Below, in pieces: positions 1 to 6,028 of a stretch of 10,343 nt of DNA (the stretch's first letter is position 1; every line of letters starts with the position of its first letter). Below the pieces are notes generated by a model. It was not told where the DNA came from and ran no database searches. It saw nothing but the letters and a program-made list of their open reading frames with translations. Where the stretch lies: contig DATJGF010000202.1 of NCBI GenBank assembly GCA_035495315.1, positions 1 to 10,343 of the forward strand, read 5' to 3'. Both the position numbers and the translations under genes were made by a program. The DNA comes from DATJGF01 sp035495315 (GTDB lineage Bacteria > Verrucomicrobiota > Verrucomicrobiia > Limisphaerales > UBA8199).

Positions 1-1
1 G

Positions 2-331
2 CCCCCGGACCCTGCGGCCAACCCGTATTTGGCCTTTGCGGCGCTACTGATGGCCGGGTTGGATGGGATCCAGAACAAGATCGAGCCGGGTGAACCGCTG
101 GACAAGAACATTTACGAGTTGCCGCCGGAGGAATTGAAGAAAGTGCCGAACGTGGCGGGGAGTTTGGGTGAGGCGTTGGATTGCCTGGAGAAGGATCACG
201 AATTCCTGCTAAAAGGGGATGTGTTTACTTCGGACTTTCTGGATATGTGGATATCGTCCAAGCGCAAGGAGCATGATGCGCTGCGTTTGCGACCGCATCC
301 ATATGAATTCTTCCTCTACTACGATGTATAA
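2..331 (+). CDS. glnA: Glutamine synthetase type I, C-terminal part (5' end outside window)
   Basis: Glutamine synthetase makes glutamine from glutamate, ammonia and ATP in the cytoplasm. Only about the last 109 codons are present; the reading frame is open to the left edge. The fragment starts with the family's PAANPYLAFAALLMAGLDGI stretch (substrate-site region), continues through DKNIYELPPEE, and ends with the near-invariant LRPHPYEFFLYYD tail before TAA. The Tyr codon at 113-115 (in NIYELP) aligns with the adenylylation tyrosine of GSI-beta enzymes (Tyr397 region of E. coli GlnA). Whether it is modified cannot be told, because no GlnE is visible. The next gene, dnaA, is 421 bases downstream on the same strand, so co-transcription is not obvious. 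Family assignment is secure from sequence recognition. Confidence 0.95.
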   Translation, partial: PPDPAANPYLAFAALLMAGLDGIQNKIEPGEPLDKNIYELPPEELKKVPNVAGSLGEALDCLEKDHEFLLKGDVFTSDFLDMWISSKRKEHDALRLRPHPYEFFLYYDV

Positions 332-349
332 GGAACCGATTGAACGCCG

Positions 350-369
350 GTATTGGGGCAGTACTTTTT
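350..369 (+). terminator. Weak intrinsic terminator candidate after glnA
   Basis: GTATT (350-354) can pair with AGTAC (360-364) around the loop GGGGC, with one G-U wobble, and five T residues follow directly (365-369). It lies 18 bases after the glnA stop codon. The stem is short and AT-rich, so this is only a candidate. Confidence 0.3.
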
Positions 370-417
370 GCGTGAAAAACTTGAAGAAAATGGCTGGTTT
401 TCGTGCGAAAAACCGCC

Positions 418-426
418 TGTGAATAA
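418..426 (-). promoter_or_regulatory. DnaA box (TTATTCACA)
   Basis: The complement of 418-426 is TTATTCACA, which matches TTWTNCACA at all nine positions and the strong E. coli R-box TTATCCACA at eight. It lies about 330 bases upstream of dnaA, with a two-mismatch copy three bases beyond it (429-437). Confidence 0.45.
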
Positions 427-718
427 CTCGTGAACAAGAGTTAATATGTTGTCCTAGCAACTTATGTCCGAATTGCCGTAAAAAACTGACTGCACAGCGC
501 GCCATTCTCAAGAGTCCAGGTCCGCAGGACCCTTGCACGGCAGAGCCGGCCGAGTTTTATCTGTAAGTATCTGACTTTGAATATCTTGTAAGTGTACGAA
601 AACGATTGACGCACTTCATTCAAAAAATGGTCATGGAATTTGTTGGCACAGAGTCACTTCAAAGGGCGGGCAAAGGTCTGAAAGGCCTTGTTAAAGTGCG
701 GTAAGTAGCCAGGTGAAT

Positions 719-743
719 AAATGCCCGAAAATGGGCTTTTTTT
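719..743 (+). promoter_or_regulatory. Terminator-like hairpin in the dnaA leader
   Basis: GCCC (723-726) pairs with GGGC (733-736) around GAAAAT, and seven T residues follow (737-743). A T-T mismatch then AAA/TTT pairs could extend the stem. The T-run abuts the purine-rich GGAAAG before the dnaA ATG. The position, ten bases before the start codon, suggests attenuation or protection from read-through of glnA rather than ordinary gene-end termination. The stem is short (4 G-C pairs), so function is uncertain. Confidence 0.4.
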
Positions 744-752
744 GGAAAGAAA

Positions 753-2111
753 ATGCAAGCTTCCGCCGATAAGATTTGGGCTGCAGCACAGCAGCAGTTG
801 CGCTCGATGTTGAGTGCCGATACCTACAATCTGTGGTTTGCTCCATTGCATGTTTGCGATGACGATCACAACGCAATCGTGTTGGAGGTAGCGAATGATT
901 TTTGTGAGGTTTGGCTGAAGGATAATTATATGGGGTTGTTGCAGGACGTGGTAGCACTAGCGGCTGGCCGCCAATTGCCAGTGAGATTTAAAGTTGGGGC
1001 GACGGCACCCTCAAAGCCGGCGACGCCGATCCCAAGCGAGAAAGCCAAGGCCGTCGAACCGGCGCTTGAGCGAGGCGCAGTTACCATTGAAGTCAGTTTT
1101 AATCCCAAAAACACCTTCGAGACGTTCGTGGTTGGGAACAACAACAACTTCGCTTATGCTGCAGCCCAAGCGGTCGCGCAGTCGCCAGGCAAATCATACA
1201 ACCCGCTGTTCCTTTACGGCGGTGTGGGGTTGGGCAAGACGCACCTGCTGCATGCTATCGGGCAGTATGTTACCAGCCACAGGAAGGGAGCTCGGGTAGC
1301 TTACGTCTCGTCGGAGAAATTCACCAACGAGTACATCGACGGAATTCAGAACAATCAATTGGTTCGGTTCAGAAAGAAATATCGGCAGACGGACGTCCTT
1401 TTGATTGATGATATCCAATTCCTGGCGGGCAAGGAGCGCATTCAGGAGGAATTCTTCCATACGTTCAACGCGCTGCATGAGGCGCATAAGCAAATCGTGC
1501 TAACGTGTGACCGCCCCGCCAGCGAGATTCAGAACCTTGAGCAACGCCTGGTTTCGCGTTTCGAATGGGGTCTGGTGACTGATTTGCAGCCGCCCGATGT
1601 CGAAATGCGGCTGGCGATTCTAAATAAGAAAGCCCAGTTGATGGGAGTCCACCTCCCGGAAGAAATCCTCAATTTTCTCGCGAATCGCATTCGAACCAAC
1701 ATTCGCCGCCTGGAGGGGGCCCTGATTCGGGTGGCTTCTTATGCTTCGTTGACGGGCAAAAAGCTTAGCCTGGAAGTCATTGAGGGGCTCTTGCGTGAAA
1801 TCCTTCACGAGGAAGGGCGCTATTCCATCAGCATCGAGACGATCCAAAAGAAAGTCGCAGAACATTTCGACATTCGCCTGGCCGACATGACCAGCAAGAG
1901 GCGTCCGGAAAATATCGCGTTCCCAAGGCAAGTCGCGATGTTTCTATCGCGGCAAATGACCGAAAGCTCCTTAAGCGCGATCGGCGAGGCCTTTGGCGGC
2001 CGCGACCATGGGACGGTTCTTCACGCCTGCCGAATGGTCAAAGACCGCATGGAGATCGACCCCAACGTCCGTCAGGTCGTCAGTTACCTCGAAAAGCAGC
2101 TACTGCGCTAA
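753..2111 (+). CDS. dnaA: Chromosomal replication initiator protein DnaA
   Basis: DnaA is the AAA+ ATPase that binds DnaA boxes, melts the origin and loads the helicase. The 452-residue product has the usual four domains: an N-terminal interaction domain (about 1-75), a short linker (about 80-112), the AAA+ core from about residue 117 (NPKNTFETFVVGNNN), and the DNA-binding domain IV at the C-terminus. Visible motifs are Walker A GGVGLGKT (156-163), Walker B LLIDD (216-220), sensor I region LTCDRP (250-255), arginine-finger region SRFEWGL (268-274; R269), sensor II NIRRLEGAL (316-324; R318) and the domain IV signature GGRDHGTVLHA (415-425). In the signature, Gly420 replaces the Thr of the E. 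coli motif GGRDHTTVLHA. The ATG at 753 follows GGAAAG (744-749) at short spacing and gives a normal N-terminus. The gene stands alone: dnaN does not follow, and the next genes are convergent. Confidence 0.98.
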   Translation: MQASADKIWAAAQQQLRSMLSADTYNLWFAPLHVCDDDHNAIVLEVANDFCEVWLKDNYMGLLQDVVALAAGRQLPVRFKVGATAPSKPATPIPSEKAKAVEPALERGAVTIEVSFNPKNTFETFVVGNNNNFAYAAAQAVAQSPGKSYNPLFLYGGVGLGKTHLLHAIGQYVTSHRKGARVAYVSSEKFTNEYIDGIQNNQLVRFRKKYRQTDVLLIDDIQFLAGKERIQEEFFHTFNALHEAHKQIVLTCDRPASEIQNLEQRLVSRFEWGLVTDLQPPDVEMRLAILNKKAQLMGVHLPEEILNFLANRIRTNIRRLEGALIRVASYASLTGKKLSLEVIEGLLREILHEEGRYSISIETIQKKVAEHFDIRLADMTSKRRPENIAFPRQVAMFLSRQMTESSLSAIGEAFGGRDHGTVLHACRMVKDRMEIDPNVRQVVSYLEKQLLR

Positions 2112-2125
2112 AGACGGCGCGAGTT

Positions 2126-2140
2126 GGATCTTCTAGGTCC
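2126..2140. terminator. Weak hairpin between convergent dnaA and small hypothetical gene
   Basis: GGATC (2126-2130) pairs with GGTCC (2136-2140), including one wobble pair, around TTCTA. It lies 14 bases after the dnaA stop and overlaps the stop codon of the convergent minus-strand gene. There is no T-run, so it is a weak candidate for shared termination. Confidence 0.2.
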
Positions 2141-2465
2141 CCGCCGAGGTGAGGAGTTGACGCGCCAACCGGCTGGCTTTCCTGCCGGAAACTCGCAATC
2201 GAAGGCGTGACCGCAGAAAGTCCGGGTGGCCCTCGTTAAAAAGATAGAAATTGTTAATATCTGTTCTGGCCTCTTCCCAGTCTGTAGCCGCACCCAGGTA
2301 CTGAATGAAGTTCAAATCTTTTTCGAAGAAACGAGGTTTCAAGCTCCGCAGCAATGGTTCCAAAAGCCGGGCGTGCCAATATAAGCAGCGACGCAGTGCG
2401 CGTTGTTCGTATTCACCGTTTGGGCAGTGGAATCGGTTACAGAACAGGGTTTGGAACTGCTGCAT
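2133..2465 (-). CDS. Small conserved hypothetical protein (Verrucomicrobia type)
   Basis: The product is 110 residues from the ATG at 2465; an in-frame ATG at 2495 would add ten residues (MGTFYSSTVP) that do not resemble the rest. I recall closely similar short proteins from Verrucomicrobia that start like MQQFQ, so I prefer the inner start. Neither start has a good Shine-Dalgarno. Visible conserved-looking blocks are LFCNRFHCP (7-15, two Cys), EYEQRALRRCLYWHARLL (18-35), FFEKDLNFIQYLGAA (47-61), and a basic C-terminus LRLRVSGRKASRLARQL (88-104). No signal peptide or membrane segment is seen and the function is unknown. It lies just downstream of purA on the same strand (52 or 22 bases, by start), so co-transcription with purA is likely. 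It converges on dnaA with a 21-base gap. Confidence 0.75.
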   Translation of the reverse strand: MQQFQTLFCNRFHCPNGEYEQRALRRCLYWHARLLEPLLRSLKPRFFEKDLNFIQYLGAATDWEEARTDINNFYLFNEGHPDFLRSRLRLRVSGRKASRLARQLLTSAGT

Positions 2466-2474
2466 CGGCACCGT

Positions 2475-2492
2475 GGAACTATAAAAAGTTCC
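2475..2492 (-). other. 6-bp perfect inverted repeat between purA and the small gene
   Basis: GGAACT (2475-2480) and AGTTCC (2487-2492) are exact inverted copies around ATAAAA. On the minus-strand transcript the hairpin lies after the purA stop and 10-27 bases before the preferred start of the downstream gene. It has no T-run and could set differential expression or mRNA stability; this is inference. Confidence 0.3.
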
Positions 2493-2517
2493 CATCTAAG
2501 TGTCACACCCAAATGGG

Positions 2518-3789
2518 TTAAGGCACAAAGATGGTTTGCTCACGGCCCGGTCCGACCGAAGCAATTGTCAGTTTAGCACCGGTAAGCTCGGCCAGGGCTT
2601 TGAGATACGAACGCGTCTTGGCAGGCAGTTCTTTCCAGGAACGGGCTTCGTGGGTAGGACTGCGCCAACCCCGAAATTCAGCATAGACCGGCTGACAGCG
2701 TGCGAGCAGTTCAATATCGTTCGGCACGTAATCGAAGCGCTGGCGACCGTCTCGGTAACCGATGCAAACTTTGATAGTTTCGACCGAATCCAAACCATCG
2801 ATATTGGTTACCGCCAATTCATCAATGCCGTTGACCATGCAGGCATGGCGTGTCGCGACGGAATCAAACCACCCGCAGCGGCGCGGCCGTCCTGTGGTCG
2901 CGCCGAATTCGCGCCCCATCGCGTGCAACATGTCAGCAATTTCGGCGTTTTCTGTGGGCAACGGCCCTTCGCCGACGCGCGTCGTATAGGCTTTCATAAC
3001 GCCCACGACCCGGTCTATGCGATGTGGTGGAATCCCCGACCCGGTGCATGAACCGCCGGCGGTGGTGTTGGAGGAGGTAACGAATGGATAAGTCCCGTGA
3101 TCGATGTCGAGGAATGTGCCTTGCGCCCCTTCGAAAAGGATGTCGTCGCCACGGCGCACCGCTTCATGGAGGAGGATTACGGTGTTAGTGACAAACGGCG
3201 CGAGGTAATCGCCCGCCGCGCGGTACTCGGCCAATACCTTTTTGAAAGAAAGGGGCTGGGCACCGAAAGCGCGAAGGATTTCGTTGTTTTCCTTGATCTT
3301 CAACTCGAGCAATTGTTTGAAACGCTTGGGATTGACCAGGTCAATTACACGCAGGCCGGTGCGCGCGGCTTTGTCGCCGTAGGCGGGACCAATTCCGCGT
3401 TTGGTGGTGCCGATCTTGTTTTTGCCCTTCAGGATCTCCCGCTGAGCATCCAGCTCTCTGTGATATGGAAGAACAACGTGCGCCGTCTCGCTCAAAAAGA
3501 GATTGCCGCCGATCCGGATGCCGAGCTGTTTCAGGACTCTGATCTCCTCGACCAGGCTCACGGGATCCACCACGACGCCGTTTCCAATGACGCAAATCTT
3601 CTTTTTTCGCAAAATACCTGAAGGGACCAGATGCAGGATGTACTTCTGGCCACGAATATGAACGGTGTGGCCAGCGTTGTTGCCGCCCTGGGTGCGGACC
3701 ACAATGTCCGCACTTTCGGTCAGCACATCGATGATCTTGCCCTTTCCTTCATCACCCCATTGGGCGCCGACGAGTATGGTGTTGGCCAT
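2518..3789 (-). CDS. purA: Adenylosuccinate synthetase
   Basis: PurA joins IMP and aspartate using GTP to give adenylosuccinate, the first committed step to AMP, in the cytoplasm. The 423-residue product is normal length for the family. It has the P-loop-like GDEGKGK (12-18) with catalytic Asp13, the NNAGHTV segment (37-43) with catalytic His41, GTTKRGIGPAYGDKAAR (127-143), RVGEGPLPTE (271-280), GATTGRPRRCGWFD (296-309), and a C-terminal SVGPGREQTI (411-420). At the guanine-recognition motif (TKLD in E. coli) it reads TNID (328-331), so Lys is replaced by Asn329 while Asp331 is kept. The ATG at 3789 gives the family's standard MANTILVGAQWGDEGKGK-type start. A sigma70-like promoter and leader hairpin lie upstream, and a small hypothetical gene follows on the same strand. 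Confidence 0.97.
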   Translation of the reverse strand: MANTILVGAQWGDEGKGKIIDVLTESADIVVRTQGGNNAGHTVHIRGQKYILHLVPSGILRKKKICVIGNGVVVDPVSLVEEIRVLKQLGIRIGGNLFLSETAHVVLPYHRELDAQREILKGKNKIGTTKRGIGPAYGDKAARTGLRVIDLVNPKRFKQLLELKIKENNEILRAFGAQPLSFKKVLAEYRAAGDYLAPFVTNTVILLHEAVRRGDDILFEGAQGTFLDIDHGTYPFVTSSNTTAGGSCTGSGIPPHRIDRVVGVMKAYTTRVGEGPLPTENAEIADMLHAMGREFGATTGRPRRCGWFDSVATRHACMVNGIDELAVTNIDGLDSVETIKVCIGYRDGRQRFDYVPNDIELLARCQPVYAEFRGWRSPTHEARSWKELPAKTRSYLKALAELTGAKLTIASVGPGREQTIFVP

Positions 3790-3800
3790 ATAGGTTCAAT

Positions 3801-3826
3801 AAAAATCCCCGAACGTGAATTCGGGG
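3801..3826 (-). promoter_or_regulatory. Terminator-like hairpin in the purA leader
   Basis: Read on the minus strand, CCCCGAA (3826-3820) pairs exactly with TTCGGGG (3813-3807) around TTCACG, followed by ATTTTT (3806-3801). The purA ATG begins 11 bases after this run. The 7-bp GC-rich stem with a T-run has the form of an intrinsic terminator, but it lies inside the leader, so attenuation is a reasonable guess. No purine riboswitch core is recognised upstream. Confidence 0.5.
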
Positions 3827-3852
3827 GCAAAGCGTTCTGGCGTTGCGGGCAG

Positions 3853-3882
3853 AAGGTAAAAAACCGGACGCGCGGCTGTCAA
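3853..3882 (-). promoter_or_regulatory. Putative purA promoter
   Basis: On the minus strand a perfect -35 box TTGACA (3882-3877) is followed after 18 bases by TACCTT (3858-3853), which keeps the key first T, A and last T of the -10 box. The start site would fall near 3846, giving a leader of roughly 55 bases that contains the hairpin at 3801-3826. Confidence 0.45.
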
Positions 3883-4178
3883 CGTTCGATTGGAGCTAAC
3901 GTTTTTCGGACAACGACGCGAGAGGAGGAGGAGGAGGAGAACGATTGATTGGCAGCCCCGTTAGTGGCCGGCCAGCAGCTCCAGGCAAGCCCCTTCTTTC
4001 GTGCTGCGGACATATGGGATACAATGATCTGGATTTCATGTTCAGATGAGGCCGAAGGGTGTAGGCATTGGACCGGGAAGACAAGGCTGAGTATGTGAGA
4101 AAGATAGCAGGTTTCGCGTGACGGCAAAACAACAGACTTGTCAACTCCTCTCAGCTTTGTTGATCCAATAGCTGGCCG
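3883..4178. other. Divergent spacer upstream of purA and the ABC permease
   Basis: This stretch holds a purine-rich triplet run of six GAG units (3922-3939). I find no RNA gene, no strong promoter and no convincing gene in the rest. A minus-strand open frame through most of it has low-complexity Ser and no recognisable domain, so I do not call it. Imperfect pairing TCAAC (4141-4145)/GTTGA (4159-4163) lies shortly before the permease start. Confidence 0.4.
3922..3939 (+). repeat. (GAG)6 triplet repeat
   Basis: Six perfect GAG units lie in the non-coding divergent spacer. Such a tract can vary in copy number by slippage. It resembles an extended Shine-Dalgarno sequence, but only a short frame beginning at a TTG (34 codons, no recognisable features) follows. 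Confidence 0.5.
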
Positions 4179-5792
4179 ATGATCTTTTTGCCGATAGTTG
4201 ATCGAGAGCTCCGCGTTGCCTCCCGCCGGCACAGCACCTACTGGGTCAGGCTCGTAGTCGCCATGGCGGCGATCTTAATCGGTTTCTTTTTGTACATTGC
4301 CAACGCTCGCACCCCTCGGCAAAGAGTCGCACAACAGATTTTTAGCAGCCTGTCGTTCGTCGCGTTGATCTATTGCCTGGCATCGGGGCGGCGATCGACA
4401 GCCGATTGTCTGAGCGAGGAAAAGCGAGAAGGCACATTGGGTTTGCTGTTCCTGACGGATTTAAAAGGATATGACGTTGTTCTGGGCAAGTTGGCAGCCA
4501 CTTCAGTCAATGCGTTTTATGGGTTAATGGCGATGTTCCCCGTGCTGGCCATTCCCATATTGCTGGGAGGAATCACGCAAGGCGAATTTTGGCGAGTGTT
4601 ATTATTGCTGGTAAATACATTCCTTTTTTCATTGGCGATCGGGGTATTCGTTTCCGTGTTTAGCTGGGACGCCCGCCAGGCCGCCGGAGCTAATCTGCTC
4701 CTGCTTCTGGTTTTGATCGGCATCCCGCCAGCAGCCGTCGGCGCAATCGCCTATTTCACAACCAATAATCTTGTCGTCCATCCGCTGTTTTTCTCGTGCC
4801 CGTTTTACACGTTATTTAACTGCTTCGACATCTATTACCGATTGGATCCGACCCGATTCTGGTGGTCGTCAGCCACTATTCACATTTTGACGTGGCTCTT
4901 GGTCGCGTTGGCGAGTTGGAGGGCACCCCATTCATGGCAGGACCACCCTGCAACTCAGAATAAGGAGTTGTGGCGCGACCGTTGGCGGCGCTGGGCGTAC
5001 GGCACGCCGGCGAAGCGCCAGGCGTTGCGCCGCCTCCTTCTGCCGGTCAACGCGTTTTGCTGGCTGGCCTCCCGGGCGCGGTGGAAGCCGACGATGGTGT
5101 GGGTGTTTCTTGTTTTCGTCGCTGGCTGGTGGTTCTACCTGCGACTGCAAACCGAAATCAATTGGTGGGACGAATCGCTTGGACTGACGACCACCTTGAT
5201 GCTTAACTCGGTATTCAAGCTTTGGATCGCGATTGAGGCAGGTCAACGGCTGGCCGAGGAGCAGAAAATGGGAACATTGGAACTGTTGCTTTCTACTCCA
5301 CTAGGCGCACGGGATATTGTAAAGGGCCAATTGCTCGCTTTGCAGCGCCAGTTTCTGAAACCTCTTTTGGTCTGCATCGTTGTGCAAATAATCCTGATTA
5401 CCGCCATTTCCCAGCACAGTACCGACAACCCTCCCTTGATAATGCGGCTGGGGATAGCAGGAATTGTTCTGCTGATTGCCGACACGACGGCTTTGATATG
5501 GGTCAGTATGTCCGCCGCGTTAACCTCACGTACTCCCAATCTTGCCAGTATCAGCACGATTTCACGCGTGATGATTTTGCCGTGGGTAATCTATGGAGCC
5601 GTCGCAGCCCTGGCGACGCTGTCGACGGCGGGGGGACCGCCGCCAGGTTGGAATTTCTTCCTGTATTTGTGGTTTTGGTTGGGCATTGCCGCGGACGTCG
5701 GCTTTGGTCTGCCGGCGTGGTGGCAAGTGCAAACTCGCTTCCGTGAACTTGCCCTGCAGCGTTACAGCCGGACCACGCAAGCTGGGAAGTAA
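4179..5792 (+). CDS. ABC-2 type transporter permease, two homologous halves in one chain
   Basis: The 537-residue protein is a polytopic inner-membrane protein. Hydrophobic stretches are visible near residues 24-40, 55-68, 112-130, 138-162, 171-195, 232-246, 304-320, 335-352, 393-411, 423-447, 464-482 and 491-515. It starts MIFLPIVDRELRVASRR, the cytosolic amphipathic start common to ABC-2 permeases of the GldF/NatB kind. The motif EEKREGTLGLLFLTDL (80-95), continuing to DVVLGKL (99-105), recurs 280 residues later as EEQKMGTLELLLSTPL (360-375) with DIVKGQL (379-385). The protein therefore appears to be a fused duplicate with both dimer halves in one chain. No ATP-binding partner gene is adjacent: purA is divergent upstream and tatA lies downstream. 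The substrate is unknown. The ATG at 4179 has no clear Shine-Dalgarno. Confidence 0.85.
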   Translation: MIFLPIVDRELRVASRRHSTYWVRLVVAMAAILIGFFLYIANARTPRQRVAQQIFSSLSFVALIYCLASGRRSTADCLSEEKREGTLGLLFLTDLKGYDVVLGKLAATSVNAFYGLMAMFPVLAIPILLGGITQGEFWRVLLLLVNTFLFSLAIGVFVSVFSWDARQAAGANLLLLLVLIGIPPAAVGAIAYFTTNNLVVHPLFFSCPFYTLFNCFDIYYRLDPTRFWWSSATIHILTWLLVALASWRAPHSWQDHPATQNKELWRDRWRRWAYGTPAKRQALRRLLLPVNAFCWLASRARWKPTMVWVFLVFVAGWWFYLRLQTEINWWDESLGLTTTLMLNSVFKLWIAIEAGQRLAEEQKMGTLELLLSTPLGARDIVKGQLLALQRQFLKPLLVCIVVQIILITAISQHSTDNPPLIMRLGIAGIVLLIADTTALIWVSMSAALTSRTPNLASISTISRVMILPWVIYGAVAALATLSTAGGPPPGWNFFLYLWFWLGIAADVGFGLPAWWQVQTRFRELALQRYSRTTQAGK

Positions 5793-5825
5793 GGCACAAT
5801 CAGTGCTGAAACGAGTTGCCCCAGT

Positions 5826-5875
5826 AGTAGCACAGAGTTCTACTTTGTTTTACCGCAGTTTTTTCAATCTGCAAT
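5826..5875. repeat. Decayed palindromic repeat copies
   Basis: The complement of about 5828-5842 contains GAACTCTGTGCTAC, close to GAAACTCTGCATTAC at the right end of the intact palindrome pair (5946-5960), so it looks like a degenerate inverted copy. GCAG...CTGC near 5857-5874 may be another decayed palindrome. This is pattern comparison by eye. Confidence 0.3.
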
Positions 5876-5915
5876 CGTTTGTAAAGGCCTGTGCGAGTGA
5901 TGGTTTTGAGAGCAG

Positions 5916-5961
5916 GCCGAGTGGAACTCGGCGGTACAGCAGAGTGAAACTCTGCATTACG
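5916..5961. repeat. REP-like pair of 7-bp palindromes, 23-base period
   Basis: Two perfect short hairpins stand in tandem: GCCGAGTggaACTCGGC (5916-5932) and GCAGAGTgaaACTCTGC (5939-5955). Their starts are 23 bases apart. They differ at the third stem pair by a compensatory change (C-G versus A-T), so pairing is kept. This is the pattern expected of a REP/BIME-like dispersed palindrome family whose structure is under constraint. I recall very similar intergenic palindromes from Verrucomicrobia genomes. No RAYT (Y1 transposase) gene is in the window. The pair lies between the permease stop and tatA and could stop or stabilise transcripts. Confidence 0.65.
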
Positions 5962-5996
5962 GGAGCATTTTGCGGCTTTACTATTCGGTGCGCTCG

Positions 5997-6013
5997 GCTT
6001 AGCATTTCTAAGC
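5997..6013 (+). promoter_or_regulatory. Hairpin just upstream of tatA
   Basis: GCTTAG (5997-6002) pairs exactly with CTAAGC (6008-6013) around CATTT. It ends immediately before an in-frame ATG at 6014 and 15 bases before the preferred tatA start at 6029. There is no T-run. It could affect translation initiation; inferred only. Confidence 0.3.
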
Positions 6014-6028
6014 ATGGTTAGCTCACAT

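Larger units (their letters stand above)
332..752. other. glnA-dnaA intergenic region, candidate origin/dnaA control region
   Basis: This 421-base stretch has no convincing gene. It is visibly more AT-rich than its surroundings. It contains a site at 418-426 whose complement reads TTATTCACA, an exact match to the relaxed DnaA-box consensus TTWTNCACA. Weaker sites in the same orientation occur at 371-379 (TTTTTCACG), 429-437 (TTGTTCACG) and 712-720 (TTATTCACC). An inverted repeat TAACTC/GAGTTA sits at 424-429/438-443. A possible promoter is TTGCAC (533-538) with TATCTG (558-563), but its 19-base spacer is long. DnaA boxes next to dnaA may mark oriC or only autoregulation. dnaN, gidA, rpmH and parAB are not in the window, so origin status is unproven. 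Confidence 0.35.

Noticed and set aside
606..634. dnaA promoter using TTGACG at 606-611
   Set aside because: The -35 match is good, but no acceptable -10 box lies 16-18 bases downstream.
2500..3051. Plus-strand open frame of 183 codons
   Set aside because: It lies wholly antisense to purA apart from its first bases, and purA is an unmistakable gene on the other strand; likewise the frame at 3097-3621.
3922..4052. Short gene using the GAG run as ribosome binding site
   Set aside because: The frame starts only at a TTG, is 34 codons long and shows no signal peptide, helix or conserved pattern.
3951..4140. Structured RNA or tRNA in the purA-permease spacer
   Set aside because: Short complementary stretches exist but I could not fold a tRNA cloverleaf or recognise a riboswitch core.
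3879..4232. Minus-strand open frame of 117 codons upstream of purA
   Set aside because: It overlaps the purA promoter and the start of the permease gene, its Ser run comes from the GAG triplet repeat, and no domain or start signal is recognisable.
5916..5961. CRISPR-like array
   Set aside because: There are only two units, each a palindrome separated by six bases, with no spacer-sized unique sequence and no cas genes.
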